Numbered from the stretch's first letter, positions 9,393 through 18,980 are shown. The stretch is DNA of 40,642 nt from Oscillospiraceae bacterium (GCA_029257695.1 JARIAU010000011.1:1-40642), one strand, 5' to 3'. Program-made: numbers and translations. Notes: a model not told the origin generated them from the sequence alone.

Positions 9393-11624
9393 ATGATTCG
9401 AGTGTCCAACCAAGCCGTTCTGTTTGACGGCTGCACCTTCCGTCCCGCTCAACCCTCTGAACGGGAATGCGGACGCACCCACACCATGGCTTACGGGGTA
9501 CTGTCCGCCCACAATGTGAGCGGAGACCCGGAACACCTGCAGCTGAAGATGGATGCCATGGCCAGTCATGACATCACCTATGTGGGCATCATTCAAACGG
9601 CTCGTGCCTCCGGCTTGACGCAGTTCCCCCTGCCCTATGTCCTGACCAACTGCCACAACTCCCTTTGCGCCGTTGGCGGCACCATCAACGAGGACGACCA
9701 TGTGTTTGGTCTGTCTGCCGCAAAAAAATACGGCGGTGAATTCGTTCCCGCCCATCAAGCGGTCATCCACTCCTATATGAGAGAACGCTATGCCGGATGC
9801 GGCAAATTGATTCTCGGTTCGGACTCTCATACCCGGTACGGCGCCTTCGGCACCATGGCCTTCGGCGAAGGCGGTCCCGAGTTGGTCAAGCAGCTGCTGC
9901 AGCGCACCTATGATATTGTCTATCCCCGTGTAATCGCCGTATACCTCACCGGTAAGCCTCGCCCCGGCGTCGGTCCCCAGGATGTGGCACTGGACTTGAT
10001 CCGCACCGTATTCCAACCCGGAACCGTCAAGAATGCGGTTCTGGAATTCTTCGGACCCGGTGTGGCCAACCTCGCCATGGACTACCGCAGCGGTATTGAT
10101 GTCATGACAACGGAAACCGCCTGCCTCAGCTCTATCTGGACCACTGATGACACCACCCGTACCTGTCTGGAAACCCTGGGGCGTGGAGATGCGTACCATC
10201 CCATGGCACCGGAGGCCGGCGCTTACTACGATAATCTCATCGAAATCGCTCTGGATGAAGTGGAGCCCATGATCGCTCTTCCCTTCCATCCTTCCAACGC
10301 ATACACGATCCGGGAGTTCAAGGCTCATGCCGAAGAACTGCTGCAACAGGTGGATGAGGCCGCACAGAAGCAGTTTGAGCTAAAACAGCTGCCCCCTCCC
10401 CTGACCGGCAAGCTGAAAGACGGCGAATTTTATGTGGATCAGGCTGTCATTGCCGGCTGTTCCGGCGGCACCTGGCAAAACCTGATGCGCACCGCTGAAA
10501 TTTTGAAAAACGAGAGCATTGGCGGCATGGCGTTTGGTCTGTCCGTCTATCCGGCCAGCCAGCCCACCTTTTTGGAACTGGCCAAGGGCGGTCAGCTGGC
10601 CGACCTGACCGCCTGCGGAGCCACCGTGCGCAGCTGTTTCTGCGGACCCTGCTTTGGTGCCGGTGATGTGCCGGCCAACGGCGGTTTCTCCATCCGTCAC
10701 TCCACCCGCAATTTCCCCAACCGGGAAGGCAGCAAGCCCGGCAACGGACAGATCGCCTATGTGGCTCTGATGGATGCCCGAAGCATTGCCGCCACAGCCA
10801 AAAACGGCGGTAAACTGACGGCCGCTACGGAACTGGACCACATTCCGGAAGATCGTCCTGATGAGCTGTATTCTTACGACGATGCTGCCTATCGCAGCCG
10901 TGTGTATCACGGGGTTGGCCATCCTCACCCCGAGGAACCCCTGGTCTTTGGCCCCAACATCGCCGATTGGCCCCAGCAGGTGGCCCTGCCGGAGCATCTG
11001 GTGCTGACCGCCTGCTCCGCCATTTACGACAGTGTTACTACCACCGATGAACTGATTCCCTCCGGTGAAACTTCCTCCTACCGCTCCAATCCCTTGGCCC
11101 TGGCCGAGTTCACCTTGAGCCGCAAGGACCCCGCTTATGTGGGTCGAGCCAAGGCAGTCCGTGCTCTGGAGCAAAAGCGCCGCAGCGGCGATCTGGACGA
11201 GGCGGTTATGGATGCCCTCCATGGCTTTGACCCTGCCACTACCGGTCTTGGCTCCTTTGTGATGGCCCTCCGTCCCGGTGACGGCTCCGCCCGAGAGCAG
11301 GCCGCTTCCTGCCAGCGTGTGCTGGGCGGATGTGCCAACCTTGCGTTGGAATATGCTACGAAGCGCTATCGCTCCAATGTGGTCAACTGGGGCATGCTGC
11401 CCTTCATTGCTCGGGACCTGGAGCAGCGCAACATCCAGCCAGGCGATGTGCTTCTTTTGAAGGGCATTCGCTCCGCTCTGTTGTCCGGTGCCGAAACCAT
11501 GGAAGCGACGCTTCTTCAGCAGGGGGCAGAGTCCTCTTTGACCTTGGAATTGCCGGGTCTTTCCGATGAGGAACGGGACATCATTCTCTCCGGCTGTCTC
11601 ATCAATTACTACGCCTCCCATTGA
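9393..11624 (+). CDS. Aconitase-family hydratase (YbhJ-like)
   Basis: LGSDSHTRYGAFGTMAFGEGGPE; CSGGTWQN; CGATVRSCFCGPCFGAGDVPANGGFSIRHSTRNFPNREGSKPGNGQIAYVALMDARSIAATAKNGG. Confidence 0.88.
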   Translation: MIRVSNQAVLFDGCTFRPAQPSERECGRTHTMAYGVLSAHNVSGDPEHLQLKMDAMASHDITYVGIIQTARASGLTQFPLPYVLTNCHNSLCAVGGTINEDDHVFGLSAAKKYGGEFVPAHQAVIHSYMRERYAGCGKLILGSDSHTRYGAFGTMAFGEGGPELVKQLLQRTYDIVYPRVIAVYLTGKPRPGVGPQDVALDLIRTVFQPGTVKNAVLEFFGPGVANLAMDYRSGIDVMTTETACLSSIWTTDDTTRTCLETLGRGDAYHPMAPEAGAYYDNLIEIALDEVEPMIALPFHPSNAYTIREFKAHAEELLQQVDEAAQKQFELKQLPPPLTGKLKDGEFYVDQAVIAGCSGGTWQNLMRTAEILKNESIGGMAFGLSVYPASQPTFLELAKGGQLADLTACGATVRSCFCGPCFGAGDVPANGGFSIRHSTRNFPNREGSKPGNGQIAYVALMDARSIAATAKNGGKLTAATELDHIPEDRPDELYSYDDAAYRSRVYHGVGHPHPEEPLVFGPNIADWPQQVALPEHLVLTACSAIYDSVTTTDELIPSGETSSYRSNPLALAEFTLSRKDPAYVGRAKAVRALEQKRRSGDLDEAVMDALHGFDPATTGLGSFVMALRPGDGSAREQAASCQRVLGGCANLALEYATKRYRSNVVNWGMLPFIARDLEQRNIQPGDVLLLKGIRSALLSGAETMEATLLQQGAESSLTLELPGLSDEERDIILSGCLINYYASH

Positions 11625-11630
11625 TTTTTC

Positions 11631-11662
11631 TTGCCCGCCTCCCTTCGGAGGCGGGCAATTTT
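11631..11662 (+). terminator. Rho-independent terminator
   Basis: TTGCCCGCCTCC-cttc-GGAGGCGGGCAATTTT. Confidence 0.8.
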
Positions 11663-11686
11663 CTGGCCTTCCATCCATTTTATGGA

Positions 11687-11715
11687 TTGCATTGTCGCGT
11701 TCTTTCGTTTATAAT
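11687..11715 (+). promoter_or_regulatory. Predicted sigma-A promoter (TTGCAT-17-TATAAT) for the decarboxylase operon
   Basis: Consensus -10 with 17-nt spacer. Confidence 0.6.
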
Positions 11716-11810
11716 CATGTTTGTATGGCCTTGGGGCCAGTGATTCTTGTCTATTACGCCGATTTTTCGAAGTTCGAAAAGGAGGCGATAAGAGTAGAAG
11801 GAGGTCGCAA

Positions 11811-12098
11811 ATGACAACTTACAGCATTCCCTTCGTTTGCGCCTTTGGTATCATCACCGTGTTCGTCAGCTTGATTGCCATCGTGCTGTTGTCCACCGTG
11901 ATGAGCGCCATTGTGCGTGCAACAGAGAAGAAGGCAAGTGCTCCTGCAGCCGCCGCTGCCGCCGCACCTGCACCTGCACCTGCAGCTGCCGCTCCCCAGC
12001 AGGATCCGCAGCTCATGGCCGCCATTACCGCAGCCATCGCAGAAGATCTTGGCGTAAGCTTCAGCAATGTCAGGATCACCGCCATCAAAAAAGTGTAA
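11811..12098 (+). CDS. Na+-translocating decarboxylase gamma/delta-like subunit (OadG/MmdD family)
   Basis: Single N-terminal TM, Ala/Pro linker, C-terminal AAIAEDLGVSFSNVRITAIKKV; SD aaggaggtcgcaa. Confidence 0.8.
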   Translation: MTTYSIPFVCAFGIITVFVSLIAIVLLSTVMSAIVRATEKKASAPAAAAAAAPAPAPAAAAPQQDPQLMAAITAAIAEDLGVSFSNVRITAIKKV

Positions 12099-12119
12099 AA
12101 GAGATTGGAGAGAACAAAC

Positions 12120-12467
12120 ATGACCAAACATTACAAAGTTACCGTGAACGGCTCCGTTTACGAAGTCACCCTTGAGACCGATGTGACTCCTTCTGCTGCT
12201 CCTGCTCCCGTCGCTGCTGCTCCTGCTGCTCCCGCTGCTGCCGCACCTGCCGGCGGTACTCAGGTCACTTCCCCCCTGCCCGGCACGGTTCTGAATGTCA
12301 ATGTGTCCAACGGCCAGTCCGTTAAGAAGGGCGAGCTGCTCTTCGTTCTGGAGGCCATGAAGATGGAAAACGAAGTCCTTGCTCCCTGCGACGGCACGGT
12401 CGCTTCCGTCGGCACCTCCAAGGGTGCCACTGTGGAACCCGGCACTCTGCTGTGCGTGATCCAGTAA
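12120..12467 (+). CDS. Biotin carrier subunit of Na+-translocating decarboxylase
   Basis: Biotinyl domain EAMKMENEV; Ala/Pro linker; SD at gagattggagag. Confidence 0.9.
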   Translation: MTKHYKVTVNGSVYEVTLETDVTPSAAPAPVAAAPAAPAAAAPAGGTQVTSPLPGTVLNVNVSNGQSVKKGELLFVLEAMKMENEVLAPCDGTVASVGTSKGATVEPGTLLCVIQ

Positions 12468-12486
12468 TTGGATCGGAGGGATTTTC

Positions 12487-13749
12487 ATGACTGCTATTGC
12501 TAATTTCCTGCAGCAGACCGGCTTCTCCCTGTTTGCTCAGGACGGCAACTGGAAATGCCTTGTCATGATGGCCATTTCCTGCCTCCTGATGTATCTGGCG
12601 ATTGTAAAGAAGTTCGAGCCGCTGCTGCTGCTGCCCATCGCTTTTGGTATGTTGATCACCAACCTGCCCGGTGCAGGCATGTTCAACGAGATTCTGTTCG
12701 CCGGCGGCCATGTCCACTGGGATTTGTTTGGCGGCGCACCCGTCACCCAAGAGTTCGTCAACTCTTTGGAGGGCATCACACCCGAACTACAGGCCAGCTT
12801 CGCTTCTATGATCGGCAAAAGCATTGCTCCCGGTCTGGTGGACTACCTCTATCTGGGTGTAAAACTGGGTATTTATCCCTGCTTGATCTTCCTGGGTGTC
12901 GGCTGCATGACCGACTTTGGCCCTCTGATCGCCAACCCCAAGAGCCTGCTGTTGGGCGCTGCTGCTCAGCTGGGCATCTTTATGACCTTTGCCGGCTGCC
13001 GTCTGTCCGGCTTCTTCACTGATGCTCAGGCCGGTTCTATCGGCATCATCGGTGGTGCGGACGGTCCTACGGCCATTTTTGTCACCACCCGTCTGGCTCC
13101 GGAGCTGCTTGGCCCCATTGCCGTAGCCGCATACTCTTACATGGCTCTGGTTCCCGTGATCCAGCCTCCCATCATGCGTGCGCTGACCACCAAGGCCGAG
13201 CGTGAAATTGTGATGAAGCCTCTGCGTCAGGTGAGCCGGACGGAGAAGATCCTCTTCCCCCTGGTTATCACCATCTTCGTCTCCCTGCTGGTGCCCTCCG
13301 CTGCACCTCTGGTCGCCTGTCTGATGCTGGGCGTCCTCTTCCGTGAGACCGGCGTGGTGGATCGTCTGAGCAAAACTGCCCAGAACGAGCTGATGAATAT
13401 CGTCACCATTTTCCTGGGTCTGTCCGTCGGCTGCACTGCCACGGCAAAGACCTTCCTGAGCATCCAGACCCTGCTGATCATGCTCATGGGTGTGGTGGCC
13501 TTTGGCTTCGGCACTGCCGGTGGCGTGCTGCTCGCCAAGTTCATGAACCTGTTCCTGAAGGAAAAGATCAACCCCCTGATCGGCTCTGCCGGCGTTTCCG
13601 CCGTGCCTATGGCCGCCCGTGTTTCTCAGGTGGAAGGTCAGAAGGCCAACCCCAGCAACTTCCTGCTGATGCACGCCATGGGCCCCAATGTGGCCGGTGT
13701 CATTGGCAGCGCAATCGCTGCCGGTGTCCTGATGGCTCTGTTTGGCTGA
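12487..13749 (+). CDS. Na+-translocating decarboxylase beta subunit (OadB/MmdB/GcdB)
   Basis: [116 protein letters not shown]. Confidence 0.95.
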   Translation: MTAIANFLQQTGFSLFAQDGNWKCLVMMAISCLLMYLAIVKKFEPLLLLPIAFGMLITNLPGAGMFNEILFAGGHVHWDLFGGAPVTQEFVNSLEGITPELQASFASMIGKSIAPGLVDYLYLGVKLGIYPCLIFLGVGCMTDFGPLIANPKSLLLGAAAQLGIFMTFAGCRLSGFFTDAQAGSIGIIGGADGPTAIFVTTRLAPELLGPIAVAAYSYMALVPVIQPPIMRALTTKAEREIVMKPLRQVSRTEKILFPLVITIFVSLLVPSAAPLVACLMLGVLFRETGVVDRLSKTAQNELMNIVTIFLGLSVGCTATAKTFLSIQTLLIMLMGVVAFGFGTAGGVLLAKFMNLFLKEKINPLIGSAGVSAVPMAARVSQVEGQKANPSNFLLMHAMGPNVAGVIGSAIAAGVLMALFG

Positions 13750-13769
13750 TCGTTGCCTCCCGTATGACA

Positions 13770-13807
13770 ACCGGGTGCTGATGATGTTTCATCAGCACCC
13801 GGTTTTT
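13770..13807 (+). terminator. Rho-independent terminator
   Basis: ACCGGGTGCTGATGA-tgtt-TCATCAGCACCCGGTTTTT. Confidence 0.9.
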
Positions 13808-14122
13808 CCATTTGTTGCTGTCCGCAGCGTTTGCTCCCCATGTAATCAAACGGGCGAAAATTGTTTCATAAATTGTATAAATATTGTCTTTACACAGTTC
13901 TTGATAGATTGACAGTTTGTAATGTATCTTTTCTTCTGTTTATAACCCTTCTTTTTTCTCTTGCATTTTATTCCAAATTGTTCCATTTTGAATCCCTATT
14001 CTTTTGATTTCAATTTAGGAATCTTCCGAACCAAAACAGAGAAAATTTACAAATATTTTTGCATTGTTTTTTATTTCCCGGAAACGCCGGAAATAGAATT
14101 TCTCCCATTTGAAAGCGGGTTT

Positions 14123-14139
14123 TGTCGAAGAATGTCGAA
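14123..14139 (+). promoter_or_regulatory. Two tandem 0A-box motifs (TGTCGAA) upstream of spo0A
   Basis: TGTCGAA at 14123-14129 and 14133-14139, 10 bp apart; TTGACA at 14157-14162 downstream. Confidence 0.6.
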
Positions 14140-14280
14140 TGCAGTCAACAAAAAGGTTGACAATTCGACCCGAACCGATTGATTTATACCGTATTATCTG
14201 TTAAATTATTTATAGAGCAAAGAACAAATCGGATTTGAAACCTTTCTGCTAAAAATTTCAAAAAAAGGAGTCTAGTACAC

Positions 14281-15024
14281 ATGACGACGATCTTACTGGC
14301 AGATGCGGATGAAGAATTTCGCAGTTTGCTAACCGACGCAATCAACAAGGAGGCTGATTTGGAAGTGGTTGCCGCTGTCGGCAGCGGCAACGAAGCATTG
14401 GATCTGGTCAAATCTGGTATTGCAGATGTGCTGGTCACCGATCTGGTATTAAACGACACCGACGGTCTCCAACTCCTCAATCAGATTTCTTCTGAATGCA
14501 CTCATATCCCCGCCATTCTGGTCCTGTCCGGCTTCACCCGTGGAAATGTGGTGAACCAAGCAGCCGCATTGGGTGCTGACTTTTTTCTCACCAAACCCTG
14601 CCGTCTGGAAAGTGTCTGCGAGCGCATCCGGCTGCTGACCACCGATATTTTCACCTCCGGTGCCCCGCAGCAGAACCTGGAAACGCTCATCACTTCTATC
14701 ATCCATGAAATCGGCGTACCCGCCCATATCAAGGGCTATCAGTATTTGCGTGAAGCCATTTTGATTGCCGTCGAGGATATTGATGTAATCAACGCCGTCA
14801 CCAAGGTGTTGTATCCGGAAGTTGCCAAACGCTTTGGCACCACTGCCAGCCGTGTGGAGCGTGCCATCCGCCATGCCATTGAAGTTGCTTGGGACCGTGG
14901 TGATCTGGAAACACTCCAACGCTACTTCGGTTACACCGTCAACTCTGCCAAGGGCAAGCCCACCAATAGCGAGTTCATTGCCATGATCGCCGACCGTCTG
15001 CAACTGCAACAGAAGGCACGATAA
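14281..15024 (+). CDS. spo0A: Sporulation master response regulator Spo0A
   Basis: Receiver domain ([31 protein letters not shown]) and Spo0A C-domain ([24 protein letters not shown]... [36 protein letters not shown]). Confidence 0.95.
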   Translation: MTTILLADADEEFRSLLTDAINKEADLEVVAAVGSGNEALDLVKSGIADVLVTDLVLNDTDGLQLLNQISSECTHIPAILVLSGFTRGNVVNQAAALGADFFLTKPCRLESVCERIRLLTTDIFTSGAPQQNLETLITSIIHEIGVPAHIKGYQYLREAILIAVEDIDVINAVTKVLYPEVAKRFGTTASRVERAIRHAIEVAWDRGDLETLQRYFGYTVNSAKGKPTNSEFIAMIADRLQLQQKAR

Positions 15025-15068
15025 CCACCCCTCGGCAAACCTCGCCTTCTTAGGAATGAAAATGAGAA

Positions 15069-15105
15069 AACAACGACCTGCGAACCCATCCCGCTGGTCG
15101 TTGTT
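15069..15105 (+). terminator. Rho-independent terminator after spo0A
   Basis: AACAACGACC ... GGTCGTTGTTTTCTTTG. Confidence 0.7.
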
Positions 15106-15222
15106 TTCTTTGTTTTATCCTATTGCAACCCTTCAAAAGAGGGCTCCTGCGTTCAGGTCTCCATAGGGCCTATTCTTACACGGCCTTTGGTCCCTATTAG
15201 AAGGAATCGTCATGCCCCCTTT

Positions 15223-15948
15223 TTACAGGCAGATTCCAGCCAATTCTCGAATGACTTCCCCGGCCAAGATCAGTCCCGCTGCACCGGGTACAAAGGAATT
15301 GCTGGAGGGCAGCTGCCGCTTCCCCGATTCCTCCTGCGCATCCGGAAGCTCTGTGTAAGGCTTTCGTGCCTGTTCTGTGGAGTAAAGCACCTTCTGGTGT
15401 AAGATGCCACGGTTGCGCAGTTCTTTCCGCAGAATGCGTGCCAGAGGGCACATCGAGGTCTTACTGATGTCCGTAACCACAAACCGGGTGGGATCCAGCT
15501 TATTCGCCGTACCCATAGAGCAAATAATCGGCGTTCCCAACTGATGGCAGCGCTCCACCAAATCCAGCTTTGCTGTCACCGTATCAATGCAATCGACCAC
15601 ATAATCATACTGTTTCAGATCAAACTGGTCCGCTGTTTCCGGCAGATAAAAGGTGCGGTAGGTCCGCACTGCACACTGGGGGTTGATGTCTGCAATTCGC
15701 TCCGCCATCACCTCCACCTTCGCCCGGCCAATCGTGCTGTGCAGAGCAATCAGTTGGCGGTTGAGGTTGGTCAGACTGACTGTGTCGTTATCAATCAAAT
15801 CAAGGGCTCCGATGCCGCTGCGGGCCAGTGCCTCTACGCAGTGACCACCAACGCCGCCGATACCGAACACCGCCACACGGGCCTTTTGCAGCCGCTCTAA
15901 CGGCTCTACGCCGATTTGCAGGCGCAGTCTGGAAAACTGATCCGACAT
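15223..15948 (-). CDS. tcdA: tRNA threonylcarbamoyladenosine dehydratase (ThiF/MoeB-like)
   Basis: RLRLQIGVEPLERLQKARVAVFGIGGVGGHCVEALARSGIGALDLIDNDTVSLTNLNRQLIALHSTIGRAKVEVMAERI; start at MSDQFS with SD aaggggga. Confidence 0.92.
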   Translation of the reverse strand: MSDQFSRLRLQIGVEPLERLQKARVAVFGIGGVGGHCVEALARSGIGALDLIDNDTVSLTNLNRQLIALHSTIGRAKVEVMAERIADINPQCAVRTYRTFYLPETADQFDLKQYDYVVDCIDTVTAKLDLVERCHQLGTPIICSMGTANKLDPTRFVVTDISKTSMCPLARILRKELRNRGILHQKVLYSTEQARKPYTELPDAQEESGKRQLPSSNSFVPGAAGLILAGEVIRELAGICL

Positions 15949-16025
15949 GGATCGTTCCCCCTTTCTGGTGAGTTTTGTGGGTATTATACTGAACTTCCCG
16001 GCATTTTGCAACGCCGGAAACAAAA

Positions 16026-16053
16026 CGCCCCGAAGCGCAGCACGCTTCGGGGC
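16026..16053 (-). terminator. Rho-independent terminator
   Basis: GCCCCGAAGCG-tgctg-CGCTTCGGGGC followed by GTTTTGTTT on minus strand; located upstream of tcdA. Confidence 0.8.
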
Positions 16054-16077
16054 TAGATTGCTCAGATCGGGAAGGAA

Positions 16078-16542
16078 TTACTCCTCGTCCTCGGTCTCGT
16101 CGGCATCTTCCACGCCGATTTCGATCTCAAATTCCTGGCCACAGCCGGGGCAGGCAACGGTGCCGGCGTCCAAAACGCCCTTATCCACCATCAGGATGTC
16201 CGCACAGTTGGGGCATTCCAGCTCGAAGAAGCCATCTTCCTCCAGAGCGGCCAGCGCCTCCTCTGCATCATCCACATCCTCATCCTCGTCCTCGTCTTCG
16301 CCGTCGAAGTCGAAATCTTCGCTGTAAACATAGTCCTCGACCATAGCGAGGCTATCGCTCACATCATCCAACTGGTCGGCCAGAGCCTGGATGGAATCAT
16401 CATTTTCCTCCGCATTGAGGGCCATGTGCTCCAGGATGTCCATCATAATGGAAATGAGCTTGCCTTCCGGGGACTTCTCAGGGGAAAAACCGCTTCCGGC
16501 GGCAACTCCCTTCAGGTATGCAACTTTCTCAGACAGAGTCAT
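16078..16542 (-). CDS. CD1247-N-terminal-domain-like acidic protein with C-terminal zinc ribbon
   Basis: MTLSEKVAYLKGVAAGSGFSPEKSPEGKLISIMMDILEHMA; acidic stretch; CPNCADILMVDKGVLDAGTVACPGCG. Confidence 0.75.
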   Translation of the reverse strand: MTLSEKVAYLKGVAAGSGFSPEKSPEGKLISIMMDILEHMALNAEENDDSIQALADQLDDVSDSLAMVEDYVYSEDFDFDGEDEDEDEDVDDAEEALAALEEDGFFELECPNCADILMVDKGVLDAGTVACPGCGQEFEIEIGVEDADETEDEE

Positions 16543-16583
16543 GTGTAACTCCTCCTTTCGGAAAAACAAAAGATCGGTGATCC

Positions 16584-17144
16584 TTACTTTGCGCGGCCCA
16601 TGTACTCGCCGGTACGGGTGTCGATCTGGATGCGATCGCCGGCATTGATGAAGATCGGAACCTTGATCTCAGCGCCGGTCTCCACGGTGGCAGGCTTGGT
16701 CACATTGGTAGCGGTATCTCCACGGACACCGGGCTCCGTCTCGGTGACTTCCAGCTCCACGAAGTTGGGGATTTCAACGGAGAACACCTTGCCCTTGTAA
16801 GCCAGCAGCTTGCAGGGATCGTTCTCCTTGACAAACTTGAAGTTGTCAGGCAGATCGCCCACGGCAACGGGAGTCATCTCGAAGGTCTCGTTGTCCATGA
16901 AGTAGTACAGATCACCGTCGTTGTAGCTGTAGGTGGTCTCGGTACGCTCAATGAAGGCTTCCTCAAACTTTGCAGTGGGGTTGAAGGAAGTTTCGGTCAC
17001 AGCACCCGTCACGATGTTCTTCATCTTGGTACGGACGAAGGCGGCACCCTTACCGGGCTTAACATGCTGGAACTCCACAACCATCATCAGTTTGCCTTCA
17101 TATTCGAAGGTCTTGCCGTTACGAAAATCACCGGCAGTAATCAT
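16584..17144 (-). CDS. efp: Elongation factor P
   Basis: [43 protein letters not shown] ... [18 protein letters not shown]. Confidence 0.97.
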   Translation of the reverse strand: MITAGDFRNGKTFEYEGKLMMVVEFQHVKPGKGAAFVRTKMKNIVTGAVTETSFNPTAKFEEAFIERTETTYSYNDGDLYYFMDNETFEMTPVAVGDLPDNFKFVKENDPCKLLAYKGKVFSVEIPNFVELEVTETEPGVRGDTATNVTKPATVETGAEIKVPIFINAGDRIQIDTRTGEYMGRAK

Positions 17145-17231
17145 AATCAAATTCCTCCATGAATGAAATATAGATTGGTTACCGGTAAAACCGGCAAAAG
17201 TGGCGTGCAGATACCACACCTAGTTTTTATA

Positions 17232-17260
17232 ATTTTATACCAAACGGCTGCCATTTGCAA
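17232..17260 (-). promoter_or_regulatory. Predicted sigma-A promoter (TTGCAA-17-TAAAAT) for efp
   Basis: Reverse-strand match upstream of efp. Confidence 0.5.
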
Positions 17261-17368
17261 GGGGGCAACCAAATTTACGGCAAATTTTACCCACTCAACC
17301 CGGATTTTGGTTCCAATTGGGACCATTTTACACCCCTGCACAGGGTTTTTCCTCCTTTCCGGACCGCA

Positions 17369-17404
17369 AAAACCCTCGGGTGTCCATCACACCCGAGGGT
17401 TTCT
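17369..17404 (-). terminator. Rho-independent terminator after spmB
   Basis: AAACCCTCGGGTGT-gatgg-ACACCCGAGGGTTTTT. Confidence 0.85.
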
Positions 17405-17407
17405 TTC

Positions 17408-17914
17408 TTAGAACAACCAGTTCACAGACCAAGCAGACAGCAAAAATCCGGTCAGATCGGCCGCCAGGGCCGCCGGAATGGCATAACGGCTGTCTTTGAC
17501 TCCCACGGCGCCAAAGTAGACTGCCACGGTGTAAAAGGTAGTTTCCGTGCTGCCCAACATCACTGCCGCAGTCCGTCCAATGACCGAGTCGGGGCCGTAG
17601 GTATGGATCAACTCCGCACCTATCCCCAAGGCGCCGCTGCCGCTGAAGGGGCGGGTCAGCATCAGCGGCAGGGTCTCTACCGGAAGTCCCAGCCATTCCA
17701 ACAGAGGAGTCAGACACTTTCCCATACACTCCAACGCACCGGAGGCCCGGAGCATGGTCACCACTGTCAGCAGCGACACCAGATAAGGAAAGATTCTAAC
17801 CAGCACCGCCAACCCCTCTTTGGCCCCCTCCGCCATAGCCGTCCACACATCCACACCTCGTATGGTCCCCCAAAGGGTGGTCCCTGTGAGCAGCAAAGGG
17901 ATGAGCAAATTCAT
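17408..17914 (-). CDS. spmB: Spore maturation protein B
   Basis: EGAKEGLAVLVRIFPYLVSLLTVVTMLRASGALE... TRPFSGSGALGIGAELIHTYGPDSVIGRTAAVMLGSTETTFYTVAVYFGAVGVKDSRYAIPAALAADLTGF; overlaps spmA by 4 nt. Confidence 0.93.
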   Translation of the reverse strand: MNLLIPLLLTGTTLWGTIRGVDVWTAMAEGAKEGLAVLVRIFPYLVSLLTVVTMLRASGALECMGKCLTPLLEWLGLPVETLPLMLTRPFSGSGALGIGAELIHTYGPDSVIGRTAAVMLGSTETTFYTVAVYFGAVGVKDSRYAIPAALAADLTGFLLSAWSVNWLF

Positions 17915-18498
17915 GGCCACACCCGCCGGAGCAGCCGTGCGGTCAGCAGCCCCACCGTCAGCGCTCCGGCCGAGGTAAGCCAGACCGCCGGGAGAATATC
18001 CAGCGGCGACGCACTGCCCTCCGCCGCCCGCAGGGCAGCCACCGTGGTCGGCAGCAGCTGAATGGACGCCGTATTGCACACCACCAGCGTGCAAAGACCA
18101 TCTCCGGCCCGTCCGCCATAGTGCCGAGCCATGCCACGGGCCGCCGTAATCCCAAATGGTGTGGCCGCATTGCCCACCCCCATCAGATTTGCCGCCATAT
18201 TGGCACTGACTCCGTCCATAACTTCTGCATCATCCGCAAACTCCGGGTAAAGCTTCCGCAAAATCGGGCGCAGCATCCGCCGCAGTCCGGCGGTCATTCC
18301 GCTTTCCTCCATTACGCGCAGCACTCCGCACCACAGACAGAGCATTCCTGCCATCGAAATACACAGTTCCACCGCCGCTCCGGCCCCCTGACTGACCGCC
18401 GCAGTCAGGCCCTCCGCTTGGCCACATCCAAGCGCATACAACAGTGAAACGACCAATCCGATCAGAAAAAACAGCGTCACAGGTTTCACCACCTCCAC
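17911..18498 (-). CDS. spmA: Spore maturation protein A
   Basis: LGNAATPFG-type motif (GVGNAATPFGITAARGM), VVCNTASIQLLPTTVAALRAAEGSASPLDILP. Confidence 0.93.
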   Translation of the reverse strand: MEVVKPVTLFFLIGLVVSLLYALGCGQAEGLTAAVSQGAGAAVELCISMAGMLCLWCGVLRVMEESGMTAGLRRMLRPILRKLYPEFADDAEVMDGVSANMAANLMGVGNAATPFGITAARGMARHYGGRAGDGLCTLVVCNTASIQLLPTTVAALRAAEGSASPLDILPAVWLTSAGALTVGLLTARLLRRVWP

Positions 18499-18582
18499 AT
18501 TCCATAAAATGCACCCTTCAAGGCATTATACGGACTCTTCGGAAGAAAATTCCTTTTTTTCTTATTTTCTGTTCGATAAGAA

Positions 18583-18610
18583 TTGACATAACTATACATC
18601 TTGTTATAAT
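18583..18610 (+). promoter_or_regulatory. Predicted sigma-A promoter (TTGACA-16-TATAAT) for abrB
   Basis: Perfect -35 and -10 hexamers, 16-nt spacer. Confidence 0.65.
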
Positions 18611-18654
18611 AGAGATAGATCCCTAGTGACTTAAATTTCTTAGGAGGCTTCTAT

Positions 18655-18915
18655 ATGAAGGTCAAATCTACCGGCATCGTCCGAAAAGTGGATGAATTGG
18701 GACGGATCGTTCTGCCCATCGAACTGCGCAGAACACTGGACATTGAGGAAAAGGACGCCCTTGAAATTTATGTCGAAGGTACCTCAATTATCCTGAAAAA
18801 GTATCAGGCTTCCTGTATTTTCTGCGGAGATTCCAAAAAAGTGATTGACTTCCGTGGAAAAACCGTTTGTGCCAAATGCCTGAAGGAGCTGCAGGCTGCT
18901 TCTCAGGAGTCCTGA
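18655..18915 (+). CDS. abrB: AbrB/SpoVT-family transition-state regulator with C-terminal Cys4 zinc-binding segment
   Basis: MKVKSTGIVRKVDELGRIVLPIELRRTLDIEEKDALEIYVEGTSIILKKY; CIFCGDSKKV...VCAKC. Confidence 0.9.
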   Translation: MKVKSTGIVRKVDELGRIVLPIELRRTLDIEEKDALEIYVEGTSIILKKYQASCIFCGDSKKVIDFRGKTVCAKCLKELQAASQES

Positions 18916-18930
18916 CCTTCCTAAAAAAAG

Positions 18931-18980
18931 CAACAAAAGCGGAAATGAATCCTTAGATTCATTTCCGCTTTTGTTGTTTC
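18931..18980. terminator. Strong bidirectional terminator between convergent abrB and rsmI
   Basis: CAACAAAAGCGGAAATGAATC-ctta-GATTCATTTCCGCTTTTGTTG. Confidence 0.85.

Noticed and set aside
7100-9436. 778-aa ORF antisense to hppA
   Set aside because: Low-complexity translation (G/D/H/A/Q-rich) caused by codon bias of the highly biased hppA gene; no family motifs and no SD
18572-18578. 0A box (TTCGATA) upstream of abrB promoter
   Set aside because: One mismatch to the core consensus and single copy; too weak to call
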